Assembly (NCBI GenBank): GCA_035491895.1
Contig: DATJJY010000112.1
Coordinates: 1-6,931, forward strand
Direction of reading: 5' to 3'
Length of the DNA stretch: 6,931 nt
Source of the DNA: DASTHG01 sp035491895
Lineage (GTDB): Bacteria > Gemmatimonadota > Gemmatimonadetes > Gemmatimonadales > GWC2-71-9
The position numbers were made by a program, and so were the translations under genes. Below are positions 6,752 through 6,931 of the stretch, piece by piece (positions within the stretch are counted from its first letter, which is position 1; every line of letters begins with the position of its first letter). Below the pieces are notes generated by a model. That model was not told where the DNA came from. It did no database searches and saw only the letters and a program-made list of their open reading frames with translations.

Positions 6752-6931
6752 ACCGATCCGGCCGATCTCACTGGCGGAGATCCAGCAGGCACGGGAGCGC
6801 ATCGCGGGCACGATCGTTCGCACCCCCCTCATTCGTCTCGAGCTCGGCCCGGGCGCGCCCGACATCCGGTTGAAGCTCGAGAACCTGCAGCCGATCAACG
6901 CATACAAGCTGCGTGGCGCCGCCAACGCCGT
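6735..6931 (+). CDS. PLP-dependent threonine/serine dehydratase-like enzyme, 3' end missing (EutB- or BhcB-like)
   Basis: Only the first 65 codons are in the window. The ATG at 6735 overlaps the previous gene by 17 bases, a sign of translational coupling; GAG at 6728-6730 is a weak Shine-Dalgarno. The start fits the fold-type II dehydratase pattern: SLAEIQQARERIAGTIVRTPL (12-32), then KLENLQ (47-52) and the PLP-lysine region PINAYKLRGAANA with K58. The usual SFK before the Schiff-base lysine is AYK here, so the substrate may differ from plain threonine. Relatives include threonine dehydratase, serine racemase, hydroxyectoine dehydratase EutB and beta-hydroxyaspartate dehydratase BhcB. The partner cyclodeaminase-family gene favours the last two, but the substrate-determining residues lie beyond the edge. 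Confidence 0.88.
   Translation, partial: MPPEPEPIRPISLAEIQQARERIAGTIVRTPLIRLELGPGAPDIRLKLENLQPINAYKLRGAANA

Noticed and set aside
1..6931. CRISPR arrays, insertion sequences, tRNA genes or phage/defence genes
   Set aside because: No spaced repeats, terminal inverted repeats, transposase motifs or tRNA-like folds were seen, and nearly all of the window is accounted for by seven ordinary genes.

Overview
The window is a GC-rich, tightly packed bacterial segment with all seven recognisable genes on the + strand. Gaps between genes run from about -17 to +48 bases, so most or all could be cotranscribed. The high GC content and the gene families suggest Gemmatimonadota or a similar phylum such as Acidobacteriota. 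These families are a membrane-anchored TolB-like/TPR protein, DUF1080, a Tat-exported Gfo/Idh/MocA oxidoreductase and a NupG-like transporter. No rRNA or marker gene is present to confirm the phylum.

Region 1 (1-1539) is the 3' part of a signalling-type gene. It encodes a Pro/Ser/Thr linker, one membrane helix, a TolB/FlgO-like domain and TPR repeats. The cytoplasmic N-terminal domain, probably a Ser/Thr kinase or a DNA-binding domain, lies off the left edge.

Region 2 (1588-4939) is a three-gene carbohydrate module: a secreted DUF1080 protein (3-keto-glycoside hydrolase/lyase family), an MFS transporter of the nucleoside:H+ symporter family, and a Tat-signal Gfo/Idh/MocA dehydrogenase. Together they fit oxidative glycoside cleavage outside the cytoplasm: the dehydrogenase oxidises a sugar at C3, the DUF1080 protein cleaves the keto-glycoside, and the transporter takes up a product. 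The substrate cannot be read from the sequence.

Region 3 (4947-6931) starts 7 bases later with a cytosolic PP2C-type protein phosphatase. It is followed by an ornithine cyclodeaminase/mu-crystallin family gene and the start of a PLP-dependent threonine/serine dehydratase-like gene, cut by the right edge. The last two overlap and resemble the EutC/EutB (hydroxyectoine utilisation) or BhcD/BhcB (beta-hydroxyaspartate cycle) pairings.

The most unusual point is the cyclodeaminase-family gene. It has no ATG, GTG or TTG at its expected start, yet a good Shine-Dalgarno sequence sits 7 bases before an in-frame ATC. No CRISPR array, insertion sequence, tRNA or phage gene was seen. The window is mostly ordinary metabolic and signalling content, and I do not see a clear undescribed defence or mobile system.
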